Positions 1-13,400 of a DNA stretch of 43,731 bases are shown here, one piece after another; position 1 is the stretch's first letter; each line of letters starts with the position of its first letter. The translations under genes and the position numbers were made by a program. The stretch lies in contig JAYMTF010000232.1 of the NCBI GenBank assembly GCA_036897485.1, positions 1 to 43,731 on the forward strand, given 5' to 3'. This DNA comes from Pelargonium nanum (Eukaryota; Streptophyta; Magnoliopsida; Geraniales; Geraniaceae). The notes beneath the pieces were generated by a model. The model saw only the letters and a list, made by a program, of their open reading frames with translations, did not search any database and was not told the origin of the DNA.

Positions 1-80
1 CCTAAAAATAGAAACAAGACACTTATTTTGAGACAAAAAATTTAGACAAACAGGATATTCATTTTGGGACGGAGGGAGTA
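1..80. mobile_element. Right end of a Stowaway-like MITE, cut by the window edge
   Basis: The segment ends in GGGACGGAGGGAG followed by TA (66-80), the classic terminal inverted repeat of plant Tc1/mariner-derived Stowaway elements with its TA target site. The left end lies outside the window. A decayed relative sits in an intron of the first receptor kinase gene (5414-5587). Confidence 0.7.
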
Positions 81-979
81 TTTTTTTTCTTAACTTATAA
101 GAAATAAAACAATTTTTTTATTACTTACATATTTGATAAATTTAGAAGATAACATAAACTAACGATTATAAACTATTTATGAGTCATAAAAAATTAAGTA
201 TATGGCAACCCAATGATCCAGACCCAGACCCAATCGGCTCAGTTTGGGATTTTTCTTTTAATTTTTAATTTATTCTAATTATTTATACTATAATTTTATA
301 ATTTAAAAAAATTTAGTACTTCTTATCCATTTTTTTATAATTCACATAAATTTTAATTTTTTTCTCAAAATATATTTTTTAATTTTTAAAATTGTTTCCT
401 GATCATTCGGGTCTCAATTTTCTGCTCTGAGCTCCGGGCCACTAAATATGATTTGGGTGGTCCAGTCCGATCCGATCTTGTCCAAATGAACACCTCTACC
501 AAGCTTCTTATTTGTCAGTTTATAAGCAGCCCCAAAAGTCAGTTTGACTATTAAAATGAATTTGTGCTCTTATATTATCACGTGATAAAAATGAAGAAAA
601 ATTCATAAAAATTTATATTAAATATTCGATTTGAGCGATTTTCAACGCTTCACTTTGCCCGTTGGCCTGAGGGGTGCATCACTGATTTTGGTTAAAAGAA
701 GTAAAAAAGAAACTGCTCCATTAATTGAAGATCTCATGGGTGACCATTTGCTTAATAGATCATTTAAAATTTTGTTTTGGCGCGTTTTTTTGTCTTATCT
801 TTTTAACTATGCGTCACATAATCAATAGCCTTATTTTGAATGAGAACAGTCAATTGAGTATCAATTTTTAGCTCTCATGCCTCTACTGTTCTCGTATACT
901 TCAAGATTTCAAGGTAGTGATAGGGTTGGTTCGGTGGTTGTGAATGTCCTTTGGCTTCAAATCGCTCTCAGGTCAGTAT
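81..979. other. AT-rich intergenic stretch, no gene recognised
   Basis: No convincing gene is seen. Around 410-500 there is a decayed repeat rich in GGGTC/CCGATCC words ending in 'cacctctacc', a type seen in several introns of this window. An open frame at 631-828 (65 aa) has no recognisable domain and no splice or homology support, so it is not called. Confidence 0.5.
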
Positions 980-1960
980 ATATATATAGCTATATACTTC
1001 AAGTGTTCGATGAAATGTCTAGCTGAAAAGTTTAATCAAATGCAATTGTATCTGTTCATGATTTGTGTCTTTGAAATTGAGTTGTTTTTGGTTGGAGACA
1101 CTTGCTATTGTTTTGATTTCGTTGACAGTGAATAAAAGAATCTAGAAAGTCTGTGTGAGATTGATCATATGAAATCAACGAGTATACATGGTTGTGCTGT
1201 TTGGTTAGTATATGTAGTTGTGCACTTGAAGTGTTCGATGAAATGCTTAGCTGAAGTCAAATGAAATGCAGTTGAATTTTTGATCATGATTCGGATCTTT
1301 GAGATTGAGTTGTTTGTAGCAGACACTTGCTCTTGTTTTGATTTTGTAGACGGTGTAGCAAATCTAGGAAATCTATATGAGATTGATCATATGAAATCGA
1401 CGAGTTAGTTTATGTAGTTGTGCACTTCAAGTGTTCGATGAAATACCTAGCGGAAGAGTTTAGTCAAATTAATTGAATTTGTTAATGATTCGTATCTTTG
1501 AGATTGGGTTGTTTGTAGCAGACACTTGCTCTTGTTTTGATTTTGTAGATGGTGTCTCAAATCTAGGAGATCTATATGAGATTGATCATTTGAAATCAAC
1601 GAGTTAGTATATGTAGTTGTGCACTTCAAGAGTTCGATGAAATGCCTAGCTGAAGAGTTTAATCAAATTTAATTGAATTTGTTCATGATTTGTATCTTTG
1701 AATTAAGTTGTTGGTCTTGTTTTGAATTTTGTTGACAGTGAATAACATATCTAGGAAATCTGTATGAGATTGATCATTTGAAATCAACGAGTTAGTTTAT
1801 GTAGTTGTGCACTTCAATTGTTCGATGAAATGCCTAGCTGAAGAGTTTAGCTAAATTTAATTGAATTTGTTCATGATTTGTATCTTTGAAATCGAGTGGT
1901 TGGTCTTGTTTTGAGTTTTGTTGACAGTGAATAACATATCTAGGAAATCTATATGAGATA
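980..1960. repeat. Tandem array, five units of about 190-230 bp
   Basis: The word GTTCGATGAAAT recurs at about 1005, 1233, 1433, 1632 and 1820 (spacings 228, 200, 199, 188). Each unit also carries TGTGCACTTCAA, AGACACTTGCTCTTG or a variant, GTTGACAGTGAATAA or a variant, and ATATGAGATTGATCAT. Units are clearly diverged, so the array is not recent. It lies just past the stop codon of the minus-strand receptor kinase gene at 2101. Short open frames inside it look incidental. Confidence 0.85.
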
Positions 1961-2100
1961 GGTAAGGTGAGCCATTTTGAATTTGATTTGTTCAACAAGT
2001 TTATATCAATATGAATCTATGATACATTGATTTATAAAGATACTGGAAATGGAAAACACACCATATCCAACTCTTATGCGGATGCAAATCCACAATCTCT

Positions 2101-5100
2101 CTACCTTGCTAGGGGGATTGACTCGTTTTCGAGATTCTCATTGTTCATATCCGGAGAATCTTTCGATGGAGTTCCATTTCCCTCCACCACCCTAGCTACC
2201 TCTGCAGCCAAGCATTCCTTCAACGCTATCACTACGTCACTCATCGTTGGCCTCCCGGTAGGAATAGGAATGACACAATCTAGGGCAGTTTCCACGGCTT
2301 TCCAGGCCGAGCTAGTGTCAAAGTCTCCCTGTAGCCTCGGTTCGATGATGTTTTTGATATCACCCGTTGCGAGCTTTGTTCTAACCCAGTGGCTTATGTG
2401 GTTCATGTTCGGGTCGATGTTGTTGGTGATCACTGGCCGATTTGTTATTATCTCCAACAGAACAACCCCGAAACTGTACACATCATTTTTCTCGTTTATC
2501 CGGCTTGATTTTAAGCACCTGTGCACACAAAAAATAAGTCCAAATCAAGATAAAAATACGTTTTTATCTAGTTTTTACCCGAGTTTGGGTAAGGGAAGCA
2601 GCTTGTCTGCAAAGTAATAGTATGACTCTGTACAGAATGACCCCTTGAACCCATCATGGTGATAGTCTCGTGCACTGTGTCGTTTTTTTTTAATTTAAAT
2701 TGTAAAGATAGTTAGTGTGCCGGAAAAAAGGCGAACTTACTCAGGGTCGAGGTACCCGAGGGTGCCAGCAACAATTGTGGAGACATGAGTGCCTCCTTCC
2801 AGGGGAAAAACCCTGGATAGACCAAAATCGGCTAATTTAGCTTGGAATTTTTCATTCAACAAGATGTTCGTGGACTTGATGTCTCTGTGGATAATGGGTG
2901 GTTTGCAGCCATGATGCAGATACTCCAATCCTGCAAAAGCGATCAATATCCATACATAGCCGAAGCGTTAGAAGAGAGTTAAAGTAAAGAAACTATGTCT
3001 GGTCAAATGGACCGAGCTACACAATAAGAGGTATGTCTCCTGTTTTTCCAGAACCTCTCCCCATACCACTCAGTGAGACTCGAACTCACGACTTCTGCTA
3101 AAGAAGTATGCGTCTTGAACTTTAAGTCATCTCCTAAGGGACTATTTCTGGTCACTTAAGCATGAGGTCTTGAGTTCTAGATAGGTCCTCGCTTGTAGCA
3201 CTTCACAGTATCTCGAAAGATTACTGGCTTCCCTGGGGGCAACTTGGGAGAGCAAAAGAAAGAAGAGAAACTTTGCAATATCAACTTGCTAACCTTGTGC
3301 TGCATCAACTGCTATTCTCAATCTTTCCTCCCAAGTGAAGATATGGGGACTTCTATCTGCACCCATGCATATATAGTGAGTACTTATATGTTGCTCAAAT
3401 CTTTGTGAGCTCTTAAGTTTTTACAATACATGAAGTCTCAAATGACCTGATAAATGTGTTGCTAAATTTCCATTAGCCATGTATTCATAGACAAGCCCCA
3501 GGTAGGTTCCTTCATTGCAGAACCCAACTAAGGTAGTCAAGTTTATATGATGAACTCTCATCAGAAGTTCCACCTGAAATTTAGATGTTAAAGCCGAATA
3601 TTCAAAACATACATGTTGAAGTGGTGACTAAAGTCTCACGTTGAAGAAATATCAAACGAAAGTGAAACACTATTAATAAAGTTGACATTTTAGTATTGGA
3701 AGCTCAAATTAACCATCATATGTAGCATAATACTGAAATTTAACATGGTATCGGAGCATGTTTGGATCCAATCTTTGGCCCAAAAGCGTTCCGATTGTTG
3801 CCGACCTGCTTGCAGCGGTACTCCACGTGTGGAGCATAAATACCGATTTAAAAGGACCTTGATTGTGCGCATGTCGACCCCACCGACAAAGAAAAATGCG
3901 AGGCTTGCACATATTGACATTTTAGTAGTAGATGTTCAAACCATTATATGTAAACTAATACTGACATTTAACAGTATACACTGAGGAGCTAATTCTTTTT
4001 TAGGTTTTGAGTTTGATACCTCTGCATGAAACTCCTTGTAGCCTTGTGCAGAAGATGAACAAAGCATCTTTACAGCAACTTCTGTGCCATCATCCAAATA
4101 GCCATGAGAGACTGTTCCGAATCCTCCTCTGCCTAGTTCACTCTCGAAATCATTGGTGATTCGTACAATGTCAGAGTATGTGAATTCTCGGCTCTTCAAC
4201 TCTGCGACCTCTAGATATTTCGAACCTGAATCTTTCTTAGAAACTGGTAAGTTCATCAGAGATTTTTAGTTAGCTTATATAAAATATACAGATCAAGATA
4301 TAGACTACATGAAGTAAAATAAATCTCAGCCAAAGAGGTATGAGTTGAGATTTCGTCAAGTAAACGAGGAAATGTTACCTAATGATTTAACACTTAAAAC
4401 TGTCCTAATCCGTTTCTTGTGTCTTGACTGATCAGTCTCAGCCAAAGAGGTACGGACTGAGACTACGTCAAGCCAACGAAGAGATGTCACCTCACCATTT
4501 AACATTCATACCCGACCCAATAAATTTGTGGGTGCAGAACGCCCGTCTGATTCCATTTTCATTATGTTTTGACTGAGTCTCAGACAATAACACTTTGGCT
4601 GTGACTCCTTGCGCTCTAAACTACATTTAGAATAGTCATTGCTATCAAGAGGACAGTTGTTTTAATAATACCTTGTTTTCTCCTTCTAAGGGTCCAGAGC
4701 ATAGTCACTGCTACCAACAGGACAAGAGAAGCAGCTACTGATGCTACTATTGGAACAAAACTCTTATTCTCCTTCTTATTTTCACATGAAGCAGATGAAC
4801 AAAGATTGTCGTCCACACTGGGGCCGAAACAGGTACAATACTAGTGTTATTATAAAATCGAAAAGTGTAGTCGTGTGTTTTGAAATATCATAGGTGTGTA
4901 ATAATCCGTAATTATCCCTAAAAATAATATTCGGTCAATGGTTTGGAAAAAAGCTGACCTTAAGGAAAGTCCATTGTTGGATCTCTCAATGAGTCCGGAT
5001 GGTAGAGGACCTGTGAGTTTGTTTCCTTTTAAGTTTCTGCAAAGATGGAGAAAATATATGCATCACCTAACAAAATTTGAAATATTAGTCTTAGCTCTTA

Positions 5101-8100
5101 GGACAAGTAACTTACAGGACTTTCAAGAATTGCAACTGAGATAGAAAATCAGGCACTGAGCCAGTTAAGCTGTTGTTGGACAAGTCCCTGAAATGAACCT
5201 TAATTAGTATTAGGTTGTGATAGATTTTGGTTTGCATCATTGACAAGTTCAAAACTTCAGTTCATTTTGAGGTTGAGATACTTACAAGATTTCTAACAAC
5301 GTAAGATCCGATAGAGAAGACGCTATCTCCCCTTTCAATCCACTCGACGATAAGTTCCTAATAGCACGTGGAATGATATTAGAGTTCATCAGAATTAAGC
5401 GATAAAATTAGTACTCACTCTGTCCTGAAAATACCAATACTATCCCTATAATAAGTTAGTTAGTACCCTTAAGTATGTTATAACACATGTTCATAAGGAT
5501 ATAAGAAGGAATGTACAACGTACCTAACTTTTCCTAATTTTTTTTTTCAAAACAGAAACCAAAACACTTATTTTAAGACAAAGAGAATATATGTTATACA
5601 CGAGAACGTGAACCTACAAGGATATGATTTCGGGGGGATTATGACCATTGTCGTTGCATTGAATACCGCTCCATTGGTAAGCCTTAGGGAGACATGGATC
5701 TCCTTGCCAGTTGAGCGTCACTTCATACATTGATTTGATATTTGTTACGGCAGCAACTGTTTTTTCAAGTTTCCACAAGAAATGTTTTAATATCACAGTA
5801 GTTTCACTCATGTAGTGTTTGGATTAGAAGTTTTGTTCAAAAATAGGATTTAAGAATGAGATTCTCATGACTATTCTAGATTCCCATTCTCATTTCAAGT
5901 AGAAAACTCAATAACATACCGTTTCCTTCATTTGTTTCCGATTGTTCTTCGTCTATCACCACATATATCTCCACAGCATTGAGGATCGGTAAGAGTGTCG
6001 ACCTCTCTGTTTTATAGATAATAAATGTAATATTTTTGTCTCCACTTATGGGCGCTGAGCTGAACACTGTAGATACAATTGGGGTTTCAGGAATCACAGG
6101 TCCAAACCAGTGCTTTCCATTGACAGAGATGTTGAATTCTCTTGTTTGGTTGGCTTGTAGCTCCTCGACCTCGGAAAAATGCATGTAGACATAGAATTTG
6201 GCGTTAGAATCCTCGGTTTCCCAATACAAACCTATCGGAAAACTTTCGTTTATTGGCGTCGCTGCTGTCATCATGATAATATTCGGTAGCTGGTACGAGC
6301 CAGGTGAGATCACATTCTTAGTACTTAGCTCTCGGTAAAAGTCAGGACTAAAGTGATATGGATACCAAATGCGGTCTATGTCATCGTCTTCAAACCTAAA
6401 TTAGATAATTTAGTTAGTTTTCGGGTTTTTTAATAGGCAATATTAACAACACGTGAAGAGAGGCTCGTATCAATCAGTTTTCAGTTGCATGTGTAACACT
6501 ATGAAATGTTTCTGCACCTTTTGGACAGCCATTTGCTAAAGAGTAAAATATTTCTGCACCTTTTAATATGTCATTTTGGTTATATATATTCATTCAGTCT
6601 TTATCTTGATTTTTTTCAAAACCTTGGATGGGATGAAATTATAGCTTTACAGTTCCACTAAGATTTTGGGATGGTTATAGGAGGTGACTTAATTCGGACC
6701 CTCTCATAAGTGAAGGTAGTTTGGACTTTTTAGCTCACACGGAAGGTAGTTTGAGCTTGACTATCTCTTAAAAATAAGTCATACACTACAAACGTTTAGG
6801 TGACAACTTAAATGACGTATAAGAGACATTTTCTTTTGGTATGGGAGACAGATATTGGCCATCTTCTAGAGCCGGAATTCGTAGTGTCTTGGGGTATGTT
6901 TAGCTGTGGAATATTTCTCTTGTTTTTTAGAAAACATTTTTCAAAAAAGATGAAAAACTTGTTTAGTTGCATAGTTTTCCACTTGAAAATTTTCAAATGG
7001 AAAACTAAAGTATACAGTTTTGAATTACTTACTTCCAAAATCTTTTTTTTTTTTTTTGAAGCAACTTCCAAAATCTTAATAATGGTATAAAACTATAATT
7101 TCTTCTATTTCATAGTTAAAAAAACTAGAAAAACCAGGATAGAAACTAACTCTAGGAAGACAGTCCAGGAGGTGCAGAAACATTTTACCCTTCGATACAA
7201 ACATTCCTTCAATTTGCTGTCGGACGATAAAATTGCTTACCTTATTGTCTGATTAGCTGTTGAGGAAATATCATACCGAGTGAAGAGTCCAAGCAATCTA
7301 TAGTCAGTAACATAAGTAGAGTTGCTCAAAGGCCTGAGCTCAAGTGCTGATATGAATGGTGTTCCAGGGCCTGTTTTCACCAAACAAACCTGAATATAAT
7401 CCTTTGACGGCGTGTATATGATCTCCCGGTGGAGAACCGTGGAGATATCATCGAAACTCGCTGAGTCCCACCGGTGAATCCCGAGGTACAGATCAAATTC
7501 CGGCACGACGCCTTTGTCATCATAGTCTCCATACATGAAACTTGCTCTGATAAGGTACTTGCTGTCTTTGCCTCTTGCAGGATTGAGAGTGTAGCAGTTC
7601 CTGGCTCCTTCTGGGAAGCTCCTGACATTCCAGAGCTGTCGCCGGAGACCGCTGGTCTTGTACTGAGTCGCTATTTCTTTGATCACGCCGGTATGTATGA
7701 ATCTTTCGTCGGATATGTAGTTTATGCCGATTGTTTGTTCTCTGTAGCTGGAGTTTGCTGGTAGTCCACAGTCTAGGCTGATAAAACCTGGAGGGAAGAG
7801 AGAGTGACTAGTTATAGTGTCTTAGTGACAATGTTTGATAGTTTTGAACGTTATGGTAGCATTTGGATTATAATTTTTCGTGCAGAGTTTGGGTTTGAAT
7901 CTGCTAGCATTTGAAATCTAATGACTAAAAACTGATCAGACTGGATCAGGTCGGACAAATTTGGAAAAAACTGCACATTTTACACTAAAACCTGAAATTT
8001 GATCTGACCGGAACCCCTTTTGCATCGGATTTGGATTTGTCTTTATAAATCTGAATCTGAACAAATCCGATCTGAGCTAAGGCTCAATCCGTAGATAGCT

Positions 8101-8754
8101 CTGTACTATTTTTAGTGACAACTAACTACGTGTACTTTTTTTTTCTTTTCATTTTGTTAATGTGAAATTGACGGTGATCAAATAGTTAAGAAGACTATTT
8201 TGAAGAAAAAAAATGATAGATCATATATATGAGAAAATCAAGCTAACTTGCGATTACAAAATCAAAATTTGAAAGTACTCGGAGTTAGATATCGTGAAAG
8301 AAAAGTATAGAGAGTTATCTGCGAAAGTGACTAACTACATATAGAGTATTTATCTGCAGTTTATCCGAATTTTTGTTTCAGAAATGAGAATCATAACACG
8401 AAGAGAATCTTGTTATTTGCAAAATACATGGAGTTAGGTATCACGAAAGAAACAATATTGAGAGTTATGTGCAAAAGAGGCTAACTATAGACTATTTATC
8501 TGCAATTTATCCGAACTTTTGTTAGAAAATGAGATTCTCATTGTTTATATTTGGATTATGTTTATTTTTTGTCATGAGAACGGCTCTAGCATTCTTTATT
8601 TTTGTTCACATTCCGAAAAAGATAATCTAAACGCTATCTTAGAAGAAAAAAACATTCAGAAACCGAAACCTGTCTGATCTTGTGCACGAACAAGAATCAT
8701 ACGTGCGACGCTGAAAAGGAGCATCGGAGAGAGGAAGCTCCATGTCGTCTTCAT
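2101..8754 (-). CDS. Malectin-like/LRR receptor-like kinase (LRR-I type), 13 exons, 878 aa
   Basis: Predicted plasma-membrane receptor Ser/Thr kinase. Exons (minus strand, plus coordinates): 8754-8670, 7787-7241, 6395-5920, 5756-5618, 5357-5286, 5187-5116, 5036-4959, 4817-4672, 4243-4020, 3573-3447, 3356-3294, 2930-2741, 2518-2101; all phases join and sum to 879 codons. Order: signal peptide (1-25), malectin-like domain (about 30-365) with FISLDCG start and [17 protein letters not shown] motif, three short LRRs (about 415-490), transmembrane helix (about 510-533), kinase with [12 protein letters not shown] (Lys about 597), HRDIKSTN and DFGLSR. It therefore looks catalytically competent. Odd: GYLDPE is followed by Cys rather than Tyr. 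Exon 9 has two possible in-phase acceptors 18 nt apart (4243 or 4225). LRR-I kinases include IOS1, FRK1 and SIF proteins of Arabidopsis; the exact orthologue is not determined. Confidence 0.93.
3020..3260. repeat. SINE-like (tRNA-derived) fragments in an intron
   Basis: Inside intron 11 of the receptor kinase gene. Minus-strand GTCGTGAGTTCGAGT (3086-3100) matches a pol III B box, and a second degenerate B-box-like word (GGTCTTGAGTTCTAG) lies near 3165-3180 on the plus strand. Ends and target duplications could not be set. Confidence 0.45.
5414..5587. mobile_element. Decayed Stowaway-like MITE in an intron
   Basis: Starts CTCACTCTGTCC and ends GACAAAGAGAA, an imperfect inverted pair matching the Stowaway terminus, with TA on both sides (5412-5413 and 5588-5589). 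It lies in intron 4 of the receptor kinase gene. Confidence 0.6.
7915..8100. repeat. Degenerate dispersed repeat in intron 1
   Basis: Contains CATTTTACACTAAAA flanked by GATCTGA/CGGAC words. A related copy with the same core lies at about 32215-32400 between peptide genes. Class unknown. Confidence 0.45.
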
Positions 8755-9606
8755 CTCGCTTTTCGGGTAATTTCTTGATCTTCTTGTTCTTGAAAACACA
8801 AGTTTTTTGCAACTTATGTATGTATATATATCATTATCATGCATATGTCTCTTAGGTGAAGTACTGAAGTACAAGTCTTGCATTTGGAAATCTATTGTCA
8901 AGTTGGAGATTTTCTTTGCATTGTTTACTTCAATATGTTATTTGAAACTTGTAGCTATCAAACTTAATTGAAATGCTTTTACTTGTTCAATTCCTAGTCA
9001 TTTTGGTGCATTTAGTCTTGCTGATTTGAATATAAAAAATTACAATGTGCAATTTTTTTTTAAAATACATTTTTTACCATATTTTTTGGAAATACTACCA
9101 CTATAATGTGACTTTATTAATTATCTAATTGATTTATTTTATTTCCATGACACAATAAGAAACTGGGTCTTGAAATTTACTTTGCCACTTGCATAAACTT
9201 CACAATGTTGAGCCAAATGTGAAAGAGGAGACATATTGATCATAAACTATAACTATAACTATATATACATATATACACATATATTTTAACTGTGAACCAT
9301 TCTAATTATTGTGAAAAGACCAAGAAACATTAGTATTTTTTTTTTCAAAGAAAAATTTATCTTGGTTGCATCATCATTGCATGTAAAAGGACTTTTCAAT
9401 TTGAATCTCTTGCATATAGTTTTTTCAAGAGTTGTGCACAAAATTTGAGATCTTTCTAGTTATGTATTTTATATATTTCATGTAATATATATTGAAACTT
9501 CTAGAGAAAATGTATGAGAAATTGTCTTCTTCTTCTTTTTTTTCTTTCTATATTTCTTTTTAAACTTTTACTGAAAGAAAAAACAGTTTGAATTTTCTCG
9601 TGTAGG
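8755..9606. other. Intergenic: upstream region of the first minus-strand receptor kinase gene
   Basis: AT-rich spacer holding the presumed promoter of the gene that starts at 8754 (minus strand). No TATA box or element could be assigned with confidence; a TA-rich run lies at about 9250-9290. No gene seen. Confidence 0.5.
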
Positions 9607-10270
9607 AGGAAATACAGCTGCGTTATAGTTTTCTCCGTTGGGTTTTAATTATTCGTTTAACCACTGAGCGTATGGATCAACGGCTAGGGGTTGTTTTATG
9701 TTAATATGAGGTCTATGTTTGATTTTTAGTAAATGTAGTTGCATTATAATCCTCTCCGATTTGAATTTATAAGTTATTTGTTTAACCACCAAGCGTATGA
9801 ATCGGTAGCGGTTGTTCAAGCTTAACATGAAATCTCACGTTCGAGACCCAAAAAATGCAGTTGTGTTATACTCTCTAACTTTATTTCATTTATTTTGTTA
9901 ACCATTGAGCGCATGGATCAACGGCTGGTTCAAAGTTAATATGAGGTCTCATGTTCTAGACACAAGAAAGGTCGTTGCATTATAATCCTTTCTTACTTGA
10001 ATTGAATTCAGATATTAGTTTAACCATCGAGCGCATGGATCCAATGCTACCGGTTAGTCAAAATTAACTTCAGGTCTCGCTGTCTCGTGTTCAAAACACA
10101 AGAAATGCAGTCGTGATATACTCTATGCTTTGAATTCAGTTATTTGTTTAACCACCGAGCGCATAGATCAACTATTAGCGGTTGTTCAAACTTCTTGTAA
10201 AGTTTCATGTTCAAGACACAAGAAATGCAGTTGCGTTGTGATCCTCTCCAACTTTGATTCAGATATTAGT
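9607..10270. repeat. Tandem array, five units of about 115-128 bp, SINE-like
   Basis: The word ACCACCGAGCGCATGGATC (with variants) recurs at about 9661, 9786, 9901, 10023 and 10151. Each unit also has ATGAGGTCTCATGTTCAAGACACAA or a variant (a degenerate pol III B box) and ATGCAGTTGCGTTATAATCCTCTCC or a variant. The array begins about 130 bp past the stop of the receptor kinase gene at 10401. It looks like a tRNA-derived unit that became tandem. Confidence 0.8.
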
Positions 10271-10400
10271 AGAAACCCAGTGTGGCGACCGAACACTGAA
10301 TAGTTTATATTCATATAGAAAAAAAAAAAAGAAAAAAAGCAGTTGTTTACAACATAGTCACTTACATGCCACAAACCTAAAACATCAAAACCAAACCAAT

Positions 10401-13400
10401 CTACCTAGCAATAGGACTCAAGCTCAACCTTGATTCAATATTAATTCCAAGCATCTCCATAGAATTGTCTGATCTATTGTCTGGTCTAGTCATTTCCAAG
10501 CACTTTTTGAGCTCACTTAGCACATGGTTCATGGTAGGTCTCTTGGGTGATGAAAAGGTGACACAAGCCATAGCTATCTCCACAGCTTTCCACACAGAGT
10601 TGGTGTCAAAATCAGCTCCCAAAAATGGATCAATAATGTTCCTAATGTCACCTCTTGAAACCATGGAAGCAACCCATTGTGCAATATGTGGATGTTCTCT
10701 TTGTTTGTTGATTGCTCTTTGTCCTGTGATCACCTCTAGAAGAACCACCCCAAAGCTGTACACATCACTTTTTTCATTCAATTGTTGGGTCTCCAAGTAC
10801 CTATAAATATAAACATTGCAAGAAGATGTATCAATTATGTTTTCATGTTATTCTTCAAGAAACTAAAGAGTAAAATGTTTTAAAAAAACAAACTGAAAGA
10901 CCGTCTGAAATAGATATCACTTATGTATAGTGATTTGACATATATTGGATCGATGGGTCAAATTGATTTGACAATTGAGTCGCTAGACTGACTATTTAGA
11001 TTGGTGTCGTCACATCACCATTTTGAGAAAATGATCGGTCAAAATTAATTTTGACCAGTATTATCGTTTACGACCGATTAGAAGTGTTGATCGGCTTAAT
11101 CAGTATGATCTTGAACAACTCAGGATCATGATCATATCCAGTAAAAACCGGGCTTGACCTTATTTTCAAAACAAAATTATACGATAGGTCATCAGGTGAC
11201 TTGATTGGTCACGAGCTCACCCTCCGATCCATTTTATATAAGAAAAATGACAAGTACACAAATAAATGCACAAACACTCTTCTAGAAATTGATTAGTTCT
11301 GATCTATTAACCGTCCTCTACTGACAATCAGTGTTTGCGCATTTATTTGTGCACCTAACCTACCCTTTTCAACATATTGAAATGAAAACCCGGTAATCCG
11401 GGCACAGGCCAAATCGAGTCGGGCCAAAAGCGCGCATGCATTCTTATAAGGTTACTTTTCGTCAGCCCTAACTTGCTGAGACCAACAAAAAATAGTCTGA
11501 TAGAAACACGCAAAGTTTTTACCGGACCAGTTTAGGCCTGCAACCCGTATTGCCAAGTATCATTGGAAACAAACACTTACTCTGGATCAAGATACCCTAG
11601 TGTACCAGCAACACTAGCTGTAACATAGTTTTTGGACTCAACAGCCATCATTCTAGAAAGCCCAAAATCTCCAATTTTGGCTTGAAATTTCTCATCCAAC
11701 AAAATATTTGCAGTCTTCACATCTCTATGGATCACTGGAGGCTTGATGCCACTATGCATGTACTCCAACCCTTTCAAATCAAAATACACACACACATATG
11801 CTATGTTAGACTTGTATCAAACAGAAAATCCGAGCAATTTTATGTTCGGTTGAATTCTTGAATTTGATTTGAAATCTGTTAAATCTAATGTTTGAATGCA
11901 CAACAAATAGGAATATGTATTTGTGATCTCAAGTCCAATAAAATTCAAAACAAGTCACATGAATATCGTTGTTCACCAAACATTATATTATGTATTTCAA
12001 ATTAAAATTCAAGAATTCAAACGCAGCCTTTAGGTAGCGTTTGCCCTGACCTTGTGCGGCATCTATTGCAATTCGAAGTCTTTCCTCCCAGCTTAAGCCA
12101 TTTGTATTACCATCTGCATTCACAAACCGATAGGCCTAAGATTTATGCATTTCTAGTTCGATACTGATAGAGTACATAAAAAGTTATACAAGTTACATAT
12201 CTTGCTAATTTAACACTTCTAATTTCAGGCTTGTAAGTATGATATGCGTGTACAGTTGAAGCCCAAACTATTTGAAACTTTCTAAAAATGTTACAAAGAT
12301 CCTAGTCACCGTAAAAATAACTATTTCTAGGAATACATATCACTACATATTCTGGAAACACTTAGGTGCACAAACGACACATATCAGCAGAATATGGTTG
12401 ACAAAAAGTTAATCGAACGATTGAATCTGCATTTGTGCACTTAGACTTTTTCAATTTTCAAACTTTATTACTTGTCTTGCAAGAAAAGTTACATGGTTAG
12501 GAAAATATAGCAAACCTGATAGAAGTTTTTGTAAATCTCCATTGGCCATATACTCATAGATGAGTACCATATTTTTGCCTTCATCACAATACCCAATGAG
12601 GGATGTCAAGTTTTTGTGATGAACTGTCATCAGAAGTCTTGCCTGTGACACACACAAAAAAAAAACAATATTATTTATAACAAAGCATTGCTAGAAAATC
12701 TTGGTCAATTTGTGCAATGTTTTAAAAACCGAACCAGAGAGACACACATCAGTGTCTATCTGTAACTGATTGCACAGTTTCTTGTTGTGACTTGACAAAT
12801 CAAACTGGTGTTATCAAATGACCATTTTGCCCTCAGTTCGGTTTTTAAAACATAGGGTTTGTACTATGCAAGAAAACTACCTCGGCCCGGAATTGCTTAG
12901 ACCCTTGAAGTGAAGAAGCAGAGAGCATCTTGACAGCAACTTGAGTCTTGTCACTCAGGCGACCATAGTAGACTGCTCCGAAGCCTCCTTTTCCGATGAC
13001 TCTGCTAAAGTTGTCGGTAATGCTCACGACTTGAGAGAAAGTGAAGTGTGGATTCTTATACTCCAATGGCAAAACTTCTTCGCCAGAGACGAATATAGGG
13101 TTCTTGGACCCAAATGGCATGTGAGTTTCTTCAGGTTCTGTAATGCCACTACTAGATTGCAATGTGCTATGATCTTCATTTTTTGTGCCAACTTTCCTAT
13201 TCTCTTCACTGGATTTGCCATCTGCATATAAGTGCAGCAATAGGGTCATCATATTTGGATTGTGCAAAAATGTGGGTCGGATTTCAAGTTTTCGCGGATT
13301 CATATCCAAATTGTCAGCTCTGAGTACGTACGTGCACCTTTTTACACTCTCACTAAAAAGAATGAAAACAGTACCTATTTTTTTCCTTTTAAGCCACCAG

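Noticed and set aside
631..828. 65-aa plus-strand open frame near the window start
   Set aside because: No domain, no signal peptide, no splice-site context; could not be linked to any family.
944..1135. 63-aa frame as a possible extra Cys-rich peptide gene
   Set aside because: Lies in the first unit of a tandem repeat array and is not kept open in the other units.
2027..2617. 196-aa plus-strand open frame
   Set aside because: It is antisense to the last kinase exon (2101-2518), which has strong kinase motifs on the minus strand; no independent support.
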